A DNA stretch of 51,697 nt from Lachnospiraceae bacterium (GTDB taxonomy: Bacteria > Bacillota > Clostridia > Lachnospirales > Lachnospiraceae). Each line of letters starts with the position of its first letter. Within the stretch, counting starts at the first letter, position 1. The notes under the pieces were generated by a model. The model was not told where the DNA came from. It searched no databases and was given only the letters and a program-made list of their open reading frames with translations. The position numbers and the translations under genes are program-made. Positions 35,547 through 44,329 of this stretch are shown one piece after another. The stretch spans positions 1 through 51,697 of the forward strand of contig JAFOEY010000048.1 in NCBI GenBank assembly GCA_017387565.1. The letters run 5' to 3'.

Positions 35547-36821
35547 ATGAAAAAATCAACTAAAAGAACTATATACACTGATGCTGAATTGATAAATGTC
35601 ATGAATGATGTTACAATTCCTTATGAAGAAAGGTGTAACCTCTCGGAGGATTACATGCGAAGAAAAGATATATTACGATTATACGATATCAAGCAATTGA
35701 AAGGAGAAACAGACCAGAGATACTACGTTATTATTGATGGAAAAAAATCAAAAAAATTTACACATCAAAAAGATTTGGAAAATTATTTGATTGAATTAAA
35801 CAAATCTCTTCTTGATGATAACATGTCATTAAAAGATATTTATGATGATTTCATCGAAGCAAGAAGATTAGGTAAAGCTTCTGCCACTTTCAAAAAGGAT
35901 ATATATTATTACCAAAAATTTATTGGTACTTCTACAATTTCTGAAAAACCTATTAAAGATATTATCTATATGGATGGAATTGATTTTTTTAAGCATTGTA
36001 ATAACATTTACAAAGCTAAACATCAAGAGTCTATGAAGAAGAAATACTTTGATAATATCCTAGGGGCTCTAAATAATATGATGACTTTTGCTAAAAAGAA
36101 TTATCATATTATTTCGGAAAATCCTTTAGCTGATTTAGAAATACATAAAGATAATTTTGCACCAAAATTGAAGAAGACTGATAATGTTACCATTTATTCT
36201 GATGAGGAAAGAATCGCTTTTAAGCAAGAAGCTTACAAGTTTGCGAAAGAATCTAATGAATCCAAATATTTAGCAGGAATTATATTTTTCAATTTAGGAA
36301 TACGTGATGCTGAATTAATGGCTTTAAAGTGGTATGATATTATAGAGGATTCTCATATACATGTTCATTCTGAATTGATTGAAGATTATGATAAAACAGG
36401 AAATTTTGTGGGTTTTAAATTTGTTGACCACACAAAAACAGAAGCCGGTGATAGAATCTTACAACTTAATTCAGAAGTAAAAGATGTATTAAAAACTATT
36501 AAGAAATTAAATTTAAAAAATGGTTATCCGATTTCTAATGATGATTTCATTTTTCAGCGAAGTTATAGAGGTAAAATTAGTCATTTAACACCTAGAACCG
36601 TTTATACTTCAATTGAAAAGATTTCTAAATCCATTGGTATGCAGGAAATAAAGTCTGCACATGATATGCGAAGAACTTGTTTCACGAATCTCTTTTATGC
36701 CGGAATGCCAATTAAAGATATTCAGGCATTTGCCGGGCATGAAGATGTTAGAATGACAGAAGCTTATATTAAGAAGAAACCGTCAAAAGATGAAAACGTA
36801 TATCTTGAAGCTATAATTTAA
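35547..36821 (+). CDS. int: Tyrosine recombinase (integrase)
   Basis: Site-specific integrase of 424 aa. An N-terminal arm-binding region is followed by a SAM-like core-binding domain (about 100-210) and a catalytic domain. The catalytic set is visible: Arg in LGIRDAELMALKW, His-x-x-Arg in HDMRRTC, His in GHEDVRMTEAY, and the tyrosine nucleophile in that same AYIKKK segment. It should integrate and excise the element at the 3' end of tRNA-Arg, 98 bp away. The start at 35547 is chosen over a GTG at 35535, which lies in the ribosome site. Two perfect 11-bp repeats after the stop are probable arm sites. Confidence 0.93.
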   Translation: MKKSTKRTIYTDAELINVMNDVTIPYEERCNLSEDYMRRKDILRLYDIKQLKGETDQRYYVIIDGKKSKKFTHQKDLENYLIELNKSLLDDNMSLKDIYDDFIEARRLGKASATFKKDIYYYQKFIGTSTISEKPIKDIIYMDGIDFFKHCNNIYKAKHQESMKKKYFDNILGALNNMMTFAKKNYHIISENPLADLEIHKDNFAPKLKKTDNVTIYSDEERIAFKQEAYKFAKESNESKYLAGIIFFNLGIRDAELMALKWYDIIEDSHIHVHSELIEDYDKTGNFVGFKFVDHTKTEAGDRILQLNSEVKDVLKTIKKLNLKNGYPISNDDFIFQRSYRGKISHLTPRTVYTSIEKISKSIGMQEIKSAHDMRRTCFTNLFYAGMPIKDIQAFAGHEDVRMTEAYIKKKPSKDENVYLEAII

Positions 36822-36824
36822 TAA

Positions 36825-36846
36825 TTGGACCAAAATTGGACCAAAA
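36825..36846. promoter_or_regulatory. Probable integrase arm-type sites
   Basis: Two abutting perfect copies of TTGGACCAAAA at 36825-36835 and 36836-36846, directly after the integrase stop. Position and form match arm-binding sites of tyrosine integrases. Confidence 0.55.
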
Positions 36847-36869
36847 ATCTTTATTTTTTTATTGAGCAC

Positions 36870-36904
36870 AAAAAAGCGAAACCCTTGATTTTAAAGGATT
36901 TCGC
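36870..36904 (-). terminator. Terminator of tRNA-Arg
   Basis: On the minus strand GCGAAATCCTT pairs with AAGGGTTTCGC around a short AT loop and is followed by six Ts. It lies 15 bp beyond the tRNA 3' end, on the island side of the att core. Confidence 0.75.
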
Positions 36905-36918
36905 TCTTAAAAGTACAA

Positions 36919-36940
36919 CGTGCGCTAGAGGATTCGAACC
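36919..36940. repeat. att core 3 (inside tRNA-Arg)
   Basis: The native 22-bp 3' end of the tRNA gene, identical to cores 1 and 2. It is the right boundary of the island stack and leaves the tRNA gene intact. Confidence 0.85.
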
Positions 36941-36992
36941 CCCGACCTTTTGGTCCGTAGCCAAACGCTCTATCCAGCTGAGCTAAGCGCAC
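36919..36992 (-). tRNA. tRNA-Arg (ACG)
   Basis: A full cloverleaf on the minus strand: acceptor GTGCGCT/AGCGCAC, D arm with AGCTCAGCTGG, anticodon loop CTACGGA (anticodon ACG), T arm with GGTTCGAATCC, discriminator G. CCA is not encoded. The 3' end serves as the integration target for the adjacent element. Confidence 0.96.
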
Positions 36993-37032
36993 ATTTTATT
37001 GAGTTTGCCGTGTTTCTCTCACAGCAAAAACT

Positions 37033-37061
37033 ATTATATTATTTTTATATTCCTATGTCAA
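37033..37061 (-). promoter_or_regulatory. Consensus promoter of tRNA-Arg
   Basis: TTGACA at 37056-37061, 17 bases, TATAAT at 37033-37038 on the minus strand, 41 bp before the tRNA 5' end. A 22-bp segment beginning GGTTGATTCTGAAATTT is tandemly duplicated just upstream at about 37062-37107. Confidence 0.85.
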
Positions 37062-37163
37062 GGTTGATTCTGAAATTTTTGTGGGTTGATTCTGAAATTT
37101 TTGTGGGTATATTGGAAAATTTGATACAAACTCTATGTAAAACGTATCCGAAATTCAAACGCA

Positions 37164-37919
37164 TTAAACATATTTCTTCAACCGTGCATAGATTTTCCCT
37201 TTCCGCGTCAGATTTCCGCTTCCTACATACACATACTTTCCATATCCCCGAATAGAAAATACGCTCTCTTCCTTAAGCTGCATACTGTTGTTTTCGCAAA
37301 CGCGACCATTTAACAACACCTTTTTCTCTGTAAACAGCGCAAGAGCTTCTTTTCTTGATATTTTCGCAACTGCTGCCACGACGGCATCAAAACGAGGCGC
37401 ACTGACAAGAACCTCCATATCCTTTAATTCTTTTTTCAGTGCCTCTATTTCACCTTCCATGCGACTGACTTTCACATTGGTATGCCGCACCTTATCCAGA
37501 TTTGTTATGATATAATCTGCAATCTCAGCTTCGCAAAAAAGATATGCGCTCTTTCCCTTTATAATAATATCACCAAGAATTTCTCTCTTGATTCCCAAAT
37601 TCATGACGGCACCCAGATAATCCCGATGCCCAAGCTCTTCCGCAAACTTTTCCATCAAAGGCTCAATCAGTAAAACCGCAATCGGATAAGCTTCCTCATA
37701 TCCCAAACTTCTTTGAGAACCGAACCGGACCATCTGTCTTTCACAAATCTCACATCCGCCAAAGGTCTCAAAATCAATATAAGATAATTCTTTTGCCAGC
37801 TCATCTACAACAGCAAGCTCTGCCGGAGTCAAAAACGAGGTAAAAGTATATCTGTTTTGTTGATAGGAAGCTTTGGCAAGCTCCTGTATTCTGGCTTTTA
37901 AGAGTTGATTATCATCCAT
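37164..37919 (-). CDS. ylmH: S4 domain RNA-binding protein, YlmH family
   Basis: A 251-aa cytosolic protein. The N-terminal half is the YlmH-specific domain with motifs LTPAELAVV, ERQMVRFG and YLGAVMNLGIKREILGDI. The C-terminal S4 RNA-binding domain is at about 180-245 (SRKEALALFTEKKVLLNGR). In Bacillus, YlmH binds stalled large ribosomal subunits and has been linked to ribosome quality control. It is usually within the division cluster near sepF, but here it stands alone next to the tRNA-Arg integration hot spot. Confidence 0.88.
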   Translation of the reverse strand: MDDNQLLKARIQELAKASYQQNRYTFTSFLTPAELAVVDELAKELSYIDFETFGGCEICERQMVRFGSQRSLGYEEAYPIAVLLIEPLMEKFAEELGHRDYLGAVMNLGIKREILGDIIIKGKSAYLFCEAEIADYIITNLDKVRHTNVKVSRMEGEIEALKKELKDMEVLVSAPRFDAVVAAVAKISRKEALALFTEKKVLLNGRVCENNSMQLKEESVFSIRGYGKYVYVGSGNLTRKGKIYARLKKYV

Positions 37920-38004
37920 AAAATACTATTTCTCCATAGATACTGCAATTGTCAATTCACTGCACAAATAGCTCATATCATGTTTGACAGGTATCGAATA
38001 TTCC

Positions 38005-38090
38005 AAAATACCAACGGATTGCTACGCACTTTGTACTCTCACAATCCTAAAAACATTCAAAATTCGCCCTAATCGAGCTTCTTGTATCAT
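38005..38090. repeat. Dispersed intergenic repeat, copy 3 (inverted)
   Basis: The reverse complement matches the copy at 1-150 almost base for base over about 75 bp, including GATTAGGGCG, GTTTTTAGGATTG and AAAGTGCGTAGCAATCCGTT. It lacks the GGGGGCAAAA hairpin. The rest of 37920-38230 shows nothing else. Confidence 0.75.
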
Positions 38091-38230
38091 ATTATCACAG
38101 AAAAAATGCGATTTCTACTTTTCCTTATTTCCATTCTATGTTATATTTGTTTTATCACTTTATCGCATAAAAGCATTAAAGTTTAAAAGTTTTAAGTTTT
38201 AGTGTGCTAAAGTATCACATTTACATTTTT

Positions 38231-39823
38231 ATGAAGGAGGAAGCGTTCACAAACAAAAGTGAAACGCAAACAAACATGAAACTGATTTTATTGTTAGTTT
38301 ATTTTGCCGTATTGATCGGCATAGGCCTGTACTGTCGCAAAAATGCAACCGACGTAAATGGTTTTGTATTGGGCGGACGTGCAGTTGGTCCCTGGTTAAC
38401 AGCCTTTGCCTATGGTACATCTTATTTTTCAGCCGTTGTATTTGTTGGCTATGCCGGACAGTTCGGATGGAAATACGGTATCTCCGCTACCTGGGCCGGT
38501 ATCGGAAATGCCATTATCGGTTCATTGCTTGCCTGGGTTGTACTTGGCAGAAGAACCCGTATTATGACACAACATTTGGATTCGGCTACCATGCCACAAT
38601 TTTTTGGCAAACGTTTCGGTAGTCCGGCTTTGAAAATCGGTGCTTCGGTCATCATCTTTATTTTCTTAATTCCTTATACGGCCTCTTTGTATAATGGTCT
38701 TTCCAGATTATTTGGTATGGCATTTAACATCGACTATAGTGTCTGCATTATCATCATGGCAATTTTAACAGCAATCTATGTTATTGCCGGCGGTTACATG
38801 GCAACTGCCATTAATGACTTCATTCAGGGTATTATCATGTTGTTTGGTATTGCTACCATCATTATTGCTGTATTAAACAGTAAAGGCGGTCTGATGGCAG
38901 CTTTAGACGGACTTGCAAGAGTAACCGATGAAAGTGTTGCTACAACACCCGGTGTTTTTGCTTCTTTCTTAGGACCCGATCCGTTAAATCTGATGTTTGT
39001 CGTTATCCTTACCAGTCTTGGAACCTGGGGACTTCCTCAAATGGTACAAAAATTTTATGCCATCAAAGATGAGGCTTCCATTCAGAAAGGAACCATTATA
39101 TCAACCATCTTTGCTCTGGTAGTTGCAGGCGGATGTTATTTCCTTGGTGGTTTCGGACGTTTATTTTCTGATAAGCTTGAGTATACACCGGAAGGTGCTA
39201 TTGTCGGTGGTTATGATTCCATCATTCCCACGATGTTATCTGAATTAAGTCCTGCATTAATTGCCCTCGTAGTCATTCTGGTTCTTTCAGCCTCTATGTC
39301 TACCTTATCATCCTTAGTCATTGCATCAAGCTCTACATTGACTATTGACTTCTTAAAAGATACCTTTATCAAAAATATGAGTGAGAAACTGCAGGTTTTA
39401 TATATCCGTATTTTAATTGTGGTATTTATTGCAATTTCAGCTGTATTGGCTTTGATTCAGTATAAGAGTTCCGTTACCTTTATTGCACAGCTTATGGGCG
39501 TTTCATGGGGTGCGTTAGCCGGTGCTTTCTTAGCTCCGTTTATGTACTCTTTATATTCTAAAAAAGTTACCAAAACTTCCTGCTGGGTCAGCTTCATCTT
39601 TGCTTCCGTGTTAATGGTGGCTAACATCTTCTTTAGAAGTTCTTTCCCTACTATCATGCAGTCTCCGATTAACTGCGGTGCTATCGCCATGATAGCCGGA
39701 CTGATTATCGTTCCGATTGTCAGCCTGATTACACCCAAGCCCGATCAGGAAATGGTGGACAGCGCCTTCGCATGTTATGAAAAAGAAACTACGGTTGCTC
39801 AGAAAACTGCGCTTGGTAAATAA
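38231..39823 (+). CDS. Sodium:solute symporter family protein
   Basis: An integral membrane transporter with about thirteen helices in the SSS (PutP-like) family, coupling sodium entry to uptake of a small solute such as an amino acid, sugar acid or nucleobase. Conserved landmarks are FVLGGRAVGPWLTAFAYG near the N-terminus, the IAGGYMAT segment, and SASMSTLSSLVIASSS in helix 8, which lines the sodium site. The start is uncertain: the ATGs at 38231 and 38276 are both in frame, and neither has a clear ribosome site. A strong terminator follows the stop. Confidence 0.88.
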   Translation: MKEEAFTNKSETQTNMKLILLLVYFAVLIGIGLYCRKNATDVNGFVLGGRAVGPWLTAFAYGTSYFSAVVFVGYAGQFGWKYGISATWAGIGNAIIGSLLAWVVLGRRTRIMTQHLDSATMPQFFGKRFGSPALKIGASVIIFIFLIPYTASLYNGLSRLFGMAFNIDYSVCIIIMAILTAIYVIAGGYMATAINDFIQGIIMLFGIATIIIAVLNSKGGLMAALDGLARVTDESVATTPGVFASFLGPDPLNLMFVVILTSLGTWGLPQMVQKFYAIKDEASIQKGTIISTIFALVVAGGCYFLGGFGRLFSDKLEYTPEGAIVGGYDSIIPTMLSELSPALIALVVILVLSASMSTLSSLVIASSSTLTIDFLKDTFIKNMSEKLQVLYIRILIVVFIAISAVLALIQYKSSVTFIAQLMGVSWGALAGAFLAPFMYSLYSKKVTKTSCWVSFIFASVLMVANIFFRSSFPTIMQSPINCGAIAMIAGLIIVPIVSLITPKPDQEMVDSAFACYEKETTVAQKTALGK

Positions 39824-39842
39824 TAACTATTTAAAAACACAC

Positions 39843-39888
39843 AAAGAGCCTGTATTTCATTTTTAGAATAAATACAGGCTCTTTTTTT
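39843..39888 (+). terminator. Rho-independent terminator of the symporter gene
   Basis: AAAGAGCCTGTATTT at 39843-39857 pairs perfectly with AAATACAGGCTCTTT at 39870-39884, followed by a run of Ts. Confidence 0.93.
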
Positions 39889-39933
39889 ATTTTTTCTGTC
39901 GACACATCTATATTTGCAACTCATGAGTACATA

Positions 39934-40167
39934 GCACGTCGTCCTTGCAGAAATGATATATCTTTGCTCGCCGGCTTTTACGAGGTTTCGTGCCTTTCTT
40001 AGCGGCATGGCAAACAAAATAAAATGCCCGGTTTCAACTGTCCGAAGACGAAGTCTGAGTTTTGAAACCGGGCATTTAATAACTATTTTGTGAGCATGCC
40101 GCTTAGAAGAGCTAAAAACCGAAGTACAAGGCGACAAAGATATATCATTTCTGCAAGGACGACGTGC
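39934..40167. repeat. Nested palindromic repeat, copy B (234 bp, most complete)
   Basis: Three nested stems: a perfect 33-bp outer stem (39934-39966 with 40135-40167), a middle stem around GCGGCATG/CATGCCGC, and an inner 15-bp stem with arms AATGCCCGGTTTCAA and TTGAAACCGGGCATT. The inner loop can fold further (AGACGAAGTCT). A further 8-bp match, GCAACTCA/TGAGTTGC, lies outside the outer stem. It sits between convergent genes and ends at the patatin stop codon. Confidence 0.92.
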
Positions 40168-40198
40168 ATCTCGCAAAACATGCGAACTATGTGAGTTG

Positions 40199-41047
40199 CT
40201 AATTCGCTAAGAAACTACGTACCGAATCCAGATATTTTTCTCCGGTTTTTCTGCCAATCTCATAAACACGCTCCAGTTCTTTAGGGTCTTTTACAATTCC
40301 GCTGATTTCCAAAAGCATCGGTGGACGCACAACCAAAACTTCACCGTTTTTTTCTTTCTTTCGCAGATACTCCGTTGTTGCATTGTAAATATGATGTCTG
40401 TTTTCCATTCGCTTAATCAGATTGGGATATTTTCTCAACGCAATTCTGGCAGCCGGAAGATAGCTTGCCGGTTTTTTCATAAAATTCAACGGTTGCGTTA
40501 AAATAACAACATTCCGGTCATATCCTAATTCTTCCATCTTCCGAATCGGTATGGAATCGGCAATTCCGCCATCTAACAATTTATATCCGTCAATCTCCAC
40601 TATCTGAGAAATGATTGGCATGGATGCGGAAGCCCGAATCCATAAAACATCCTTTTCATCACCGGTCATGCAGTTGTGATACACACCATATCCGGTCTCA
40701 ACATCCGTACAGACCACGTAAAAATCCATCGGATTATTCTGAAAAGTTTCGGTATCAAATTTATTCAGTTTATTGGGAATCTCTCCATAACAGAAATCCG
40801 CATCATAAACATTACCGGTCTTTAAAAATGAGCGCAGGCTGCCATAGCGGGGATCCGGACAATAGTCGTGATTATACTGAAAAGCCCTTCCGATCTGCTT
40901 TGATTTGTAATTGCATCCAAACGCAGCACCTGCCGAAACACCAATTGCCCCGTCAAACTCTATCCCATTTTCCATGAAAACATCCGTAACACCGGCGGTA
41001 AACATGCCTCTCATGGCGCCGCCTTCCATAACCAGTCCCTTTTTCAT
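40199..41047 (-). CDS. Patatin-like phospholipase
   Basis: A 282-aa serine acyl hydrolase of the RssA/patatin type. The oxyanion motif GGAMRG is at 9-14, the nucleophile is in GVSAG at about 37-41, and the catalytic Asp is in DGGIADSIP. No signal peptide is seen, so it acts in the cytosol, on membrane lipids or acyl esters. AAGGAG precedes the ATG. A four-unit 17-bp tandem repeat lies immediately upstream. It appears monocistronic. Confidence 0.88.
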   Translation of the reverse strand: MKKGLVMEGGAMRGMFTAGVTDVFMENGIEFDGAIGVSAGAAFGCNYKSKQIGRAFQYNHDYCPDPRYGSLRSFLKTGNVYDADFCYGEIPNKLNKFDTETFQNNPMDFYVVCTDVETGYGVYHNCMTGDEKDVLWIRASASMPIISQIVEIDGYKLLDGGIADSIPIRKMEELGYDRNVVILTQPLNFMKKPASYLPAARIALRKYPNLIKRMENRHHIYNATTEYLRKKEKNGEVLVVRPPMLLEISGIVKDPKELERVYEIGRKTGEKYLDSVRSFLAN

Positions 41048-41059
41048 TGAATTCTCCTT

Positions 41060-41127
41060 CTTTTACTGTATATTCTCTTTTACTATTTATTCTCTTTTAC
41101 TATTTATTCTCTTCTACTATTTATTTT
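41060..41127. repeat. Tandem repeat upstream of the patatin gene, 4 x 17 bp
   Basis: Units CTTTTACTATTTATTCT begin at 41060, 41077, 41094 and 41111 with few mismatches. The array begins 12 bp before the start codon, so on the minus strand it makes up the leader and probably part of the promoter. Confidence 0.88.
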
Positions 41128-41221
41128 CTTCTGAACTTTATTCTCATCTATCAATTCTGCTTTCTACTCTCTGTTTCCATTGTAACTCATCATAGTCATT
41201 TTCTAATATAAAAAAGCGTTT

Positions 41222-42574
41222 TTACAATCCCCGTTTTTCTCTCAGAATAAAATAAGCACTGATTACCATACATGCCGTAAAGATCCAGGATATCGGATAT
41301 ACAAGCATTAACGTCTCAAACGTATGGAACCTTTGAAATATCGTACACAGCCAAAGCATTCGAAATCCGACCGTTCCGATGACGGTTAAAATCGCCGGAA
41401 CCATGGCATAGCCCATACTGCGAAGAGAAGCTGCTGCTACCTCATATGTTTCGGTTAAAGCCTCTAAGGACATGACACGATACATTCTGGTAAGCGCAAA
41501 CAAAATAACCGCTTCATCGACCGTATATAAAGATACGAACGGTCTTGCCCAAATCGTGAAGATCAGACTGAGAGCTGCCGTAAATCCCATGCCTTCAAGC
41601 ATGGCAATCCAGAATATCTTTTTACACCGGTCATAGTATCCGGCTCCGTAATTCTGGCTTGAAAAAGTTACTGCTCCCTGTGCAAAAGCTGATGAAATAT
41701 TAAATGTAAAATACTCAAAATTAAGAGCCGCCGATGAACCGGCAATCGCCAAAGCTCCAAAACTGTTAATACCGGTCTGGACAAAAATATTGGACAAAGA
41801 AAATACCATACTCTGAAGTCCCGCAGGCATTCCTACATGAAGCATTCGGATTAAATGTTGTTTATGTATCTTTATTTTAGACAATTCCAGACGGATCATT
41901 TCATCTTCATGCATTAAAATCCAAATCATGAATCCGGCACTCAGAAAGTTTGACAACACGGTAGCAAGAGCAACTCCTAAAACGCCCATGTGATAAACAA
42001 TAACAAAAACAAGGTTTAGAAGAACATTTACAACACCTGAAACCAACATACAATACAAAGGCCTATTGGTATCACCCACGCTTCGCAAAATTGCAGAGCA
42101 GAAATTGTACATCATAATAGCAGGTATGCCCAGCAAATAAACCCGAAAATACAATTTTGCCGTTGTCAGCACATCCGTCGGTGTTCCAGTCCATACCAAC
42201 ATCGGTCCGGACAGGATATGACCAAGAATCATCAGTCCCAATCCACCAACAATAGAAAAAGCCACGATGGTATGAACCACATCAGAGACTTCTTCTTTTT
42301 TTCCCTGTCCGATTAAGTTAGCAATGACTACATTTGGTCCGGTAGAACATCCAACTAAAAGATTGACAAAAATTCCGACATTTGCCACATTGGCTCCGAC
42401 TGCTGCCAAAGCCTGACTTCCGGCAAAACGGCCTACAACCGCAACATCTGCCGAATTAAATAATTGTTGTAAAATACTGCTCAATGCCAATGGCAATGAG
42501 AACAAAATCATCTTTCCTGCTAAAGAACCGTGCAGCATATCCATCTGCACGCTTCTCTTTTTTATCTGTCCCAT
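41222..42574 (-). CDS. MATE family efflux transporter, second gene
   Basis: A membrane exporter of 450 aa with twelve helices. The N-terminal FSLPLALSSILQQLFNSADV and VVGRFAGSQALAAVGA segments mark the NorM/DinF-like branch. It is clearly distinct from the MATE protein at 12.4 kb. The frame is open to an ATG at 42598, but GGGA seven bases before the ATG at 42574 and family alignment favour the latter. The substrate is unknown. It appears monocistronic. Confidence 0.9.
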   Translation of the reverse strand: MGQIKKRSVQMDMLHGSLAGKMILFSLPLALSSILQQLFNSADVAVVGRFAGSQALAAVGANVANVGIFVNLLVGCSTGPNVVIANLIGQGKKEEVSDVVHTIVAFSIVGGLGLMILGHILSGPMLVWTGTPTDVLTTAKLYFRVYLLGIPAIMMYNFCSAILRSVGDTNRPLYCMLVSGVVNVLLNLVFVIVYHMGVLGVALATVLSNFLSAGFMIWILMHEDEMIRLELSKIKIHKQHLIRMLHVGMPAGLQSMVFSLSNIFVQTGINSFGALAIAGSSAALNFEYFTFNISSAFAQGAVTFSSQNYGAGYYDRCKKIFWIAMLEGMGFTAALSLIFTIWARPFVSLYTVDEAVILFALTRMYRVMSLEALTETYEVAAASLRSMGYAMVPAILTVIGTVGFRMLWLCTIFQRFHTFETLMLVYPISWIFTACMVISAYFILREKRGL

Positions 42575-42634
42575 AACAATTTCCCATTTACTCCTCATAC
42601 CGCCCTACCATAAATTATACAGTTGCGGTCAAAT

Positions 42635-42790
42635 ATGATGATACCAGGGTCAAAAGGTCATACTTTTCATGCTCGCACCTTTTGCCCCCAACATCATATG
42701 ATGTAAGTGTCAAAAGTATAATTTGCGAATTTACTTGCAAAAATGAACAAAAATGAACATGAATTGCGTAGCAATGCAGCAATCCATATA
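42635..42790. repeat. Dispersed intergenic repeat, copy 4 (inverted, long form)
   Basis: Contains ACCTTTTGCCCCCAACATCA, TGCGTAGCAATGCAGCAATC and a duplicated AAAAATGAAC. It shares elements with copies 1 and 2 and with the partial copy near 2665. The remaining 42791-42996 is AT-rich with no visible gene. Confidence 0.65.
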
Positions 42791-42996
42791 CATCAATAAA
42801 TGGCAAAATTAATTTATAACACTCACATCATAATAAACCTATCAAAAAAAATATTCAATCCTTAACTAAATCAAAACAGATTATTAAAAACAGAATATCT
42901 TCTATCTGAACTCTCAAAAATTTAACATCAGACGAATGTTTTTTATATTTACACATAAATTAGTACAAAGCATCCATTCGAAAGAATATAAATAAT

Positions 42997-43497
42997 ATGA
43001 AAAATTATAATTTTAAGTTCTTAATTCTCAGTATTGCAATCGCACTTGCAATCGGCGGCATCTCTTATCAGTTAACCGGTGATAACTATCAAATATATGA
43101 AACTCTGAAATTACCACCTCTGTCTCCGGCTCCAATTGTCTTCCCCATTGTATGGACAATATTATATATCCTAATGGGAATTGCAACTTATCTTTTCATC
43201 GCAAGTGTCGAAAAAAAGCCTATCACAAAAATGTATGATCCGTTGGCAGAAGCAAAAAAAGGATTGCTTTACTATGCAATCCAGCTTGCTTTTAATCTTA
43301 TGTGGAGTCCTGTTTTTTTTCGATTCCATTTTTTCTTTTCTGCCCTGATTATCCTTACAATTTTATGGTATTTTGTCTATCAAACCTACAACATCTATAA
43401 AGGTCTGTGCAAAACTGCCGCTCTCCTATTTTTACCTTATATCGTCTGGTGCACGTTCGCACTTTATTTAAATTTCGGAATAGTCATCTTGAATTAA
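42997..43497 (+). CDS. tspO: TspO/MBR family membrane protein
   Basis: A 166-aa, five-helix membrane protein. The motifs LPPLSPAPIVFPIVWTILY near residue 40 and FNLMWSPVFF near 105 are characteristic of TspO. Members bind tetrapyrroles and cholesterol-like ligands and are linked to stress responses. Length and topology are normal. Only a weak GAAAG site precedes the ATG. It appears monocistronic. Confidence 0.93.
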   Translation: MKNYNFKFLILSIAIALAIGGISYQLTGDNYQIYETLKLPPLSPAPIVFPIVWTILYILMGIATYLFIASVEKKPITKMYDPLAEAKKGLLYYAIQLAFNLMWSPVFFRFHFFFSALIILTILWYFVYQTYNIYKGLCKTAALLFLPYIVWCTFALYLNFGIVILN

Positions 43498-43534
43498 GAT
43501 AATAAAAATGGAAATGATAATGCATATAAAACGA

Positions 43535-43563
43535 TTGACACAAAGCACCAGTTTTGGTAATAT
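43535..43563 (+). promoter_or_regulatory. Promoter of the haemolysin III gene
   Basis: TTGACA at 43535-43540, 17 bases, TAATAT at 43558-43563. The leader of about 110 bases contains a small hairpin, GTAGTT/AACTAC, at about 43577-43593. Confidence 0.7.
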
Positions 43564-43678
43564 CATTTTATCAACAAGTAGTTTTGATAACTACGTGTGA
43601 TAGTTTTTGTTAACAATTGCCATTTATCATATAAAAAGATGTAAATTGTTTGCATCATAGGAAGATTAGGAGGCTAAT

Positions 43679-44326
43679 ATGCATATTTCATTACGAGATC
43701 CGGGAAGTGCCATTACCCATATCATTGCATTTTTTCTGACGATGGGCGGTACCGTTCCTTTATTAATCAAGGCGGCATCCATTGGTTATACCGATTTTTT
43801 TGCCATGTTGATTTTTGCTCTGAGCATGATGACACTTTATGCTGCAAGTAGCATCTATCATGCGGTAATTTTACCGGAAAATATAATCAAATTATTTCGA
43901 AAAATCGACCATTCTGCTATTTTCATTCTTATTGCAGGCTCCTATACACCGGTTTGTCTTCTGGTTTTACAGCCTCAGTTTGGTTATCCGATGCTAATTG
44001 CCATCTGGTCACTTGCTCTGATTGGTATTGTTGTTAAATTTTTATGGATTACCTGTCCTAAATGGTTTTCATCTGTCATCTATATTGCGATGGGCTGGCT
44101 ATGTATCTTTTGCATGAAACCATTAATCAAAGCAATTACTCCTGCTGCCTTTGGCTGGTTATTGGCAGGTGGAATAATCTATACCATCGGGGGAATTATA
44201 TACGCACTAAAGCTTCCGATTTTTAATGCCAGACACAAGTTATTTGGCTCCCATGAAATATTTCATTTATTTGTTATGGGCGGAAGCCTCTGCCATTTTA
44301 TCTTTATGTATGCATATGTGATGTAA
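43679..44326 (+). CDS. Haemolysin III / PAQR family membrane protein
   Basis: A 215-aa protein with seven helices. The metal-binding PAQR motifs are all present: SSIYHA in helix 2, DHSAIFILIAGSYTP in helix 3, and GSHEIFHLFVMGGSLCHF at the end. The family was named from a Bacillus haemolysin, but a role as a membrane hydrolase or lipid-homeostasis protein is more likely. AGGAGG precedes the ATG at ideal spacing. A palindromic repeat follows the stop. Confidence 0.92.
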   Translation: MHISLRDPGSAITHIIAFFLTMGGTVPLLIKAASIGYTDFFAMLIFALSMMTLYAASSIYHAVILPENIIKLFRKIDHSAIFILIAGSYTPVCLLVLQPQFGYPMLIAIWSLALIGIVVKFLWITCPKWFSSVIYIAMGWLCIFCMKPLIKAITPAAFGWLLAGGIIYTIGGIIYALKLPIFNARHKLFGSHEIFHLFVMGGSLCHFIFMYAYVM

Positions 44327-44329
44327 ATA

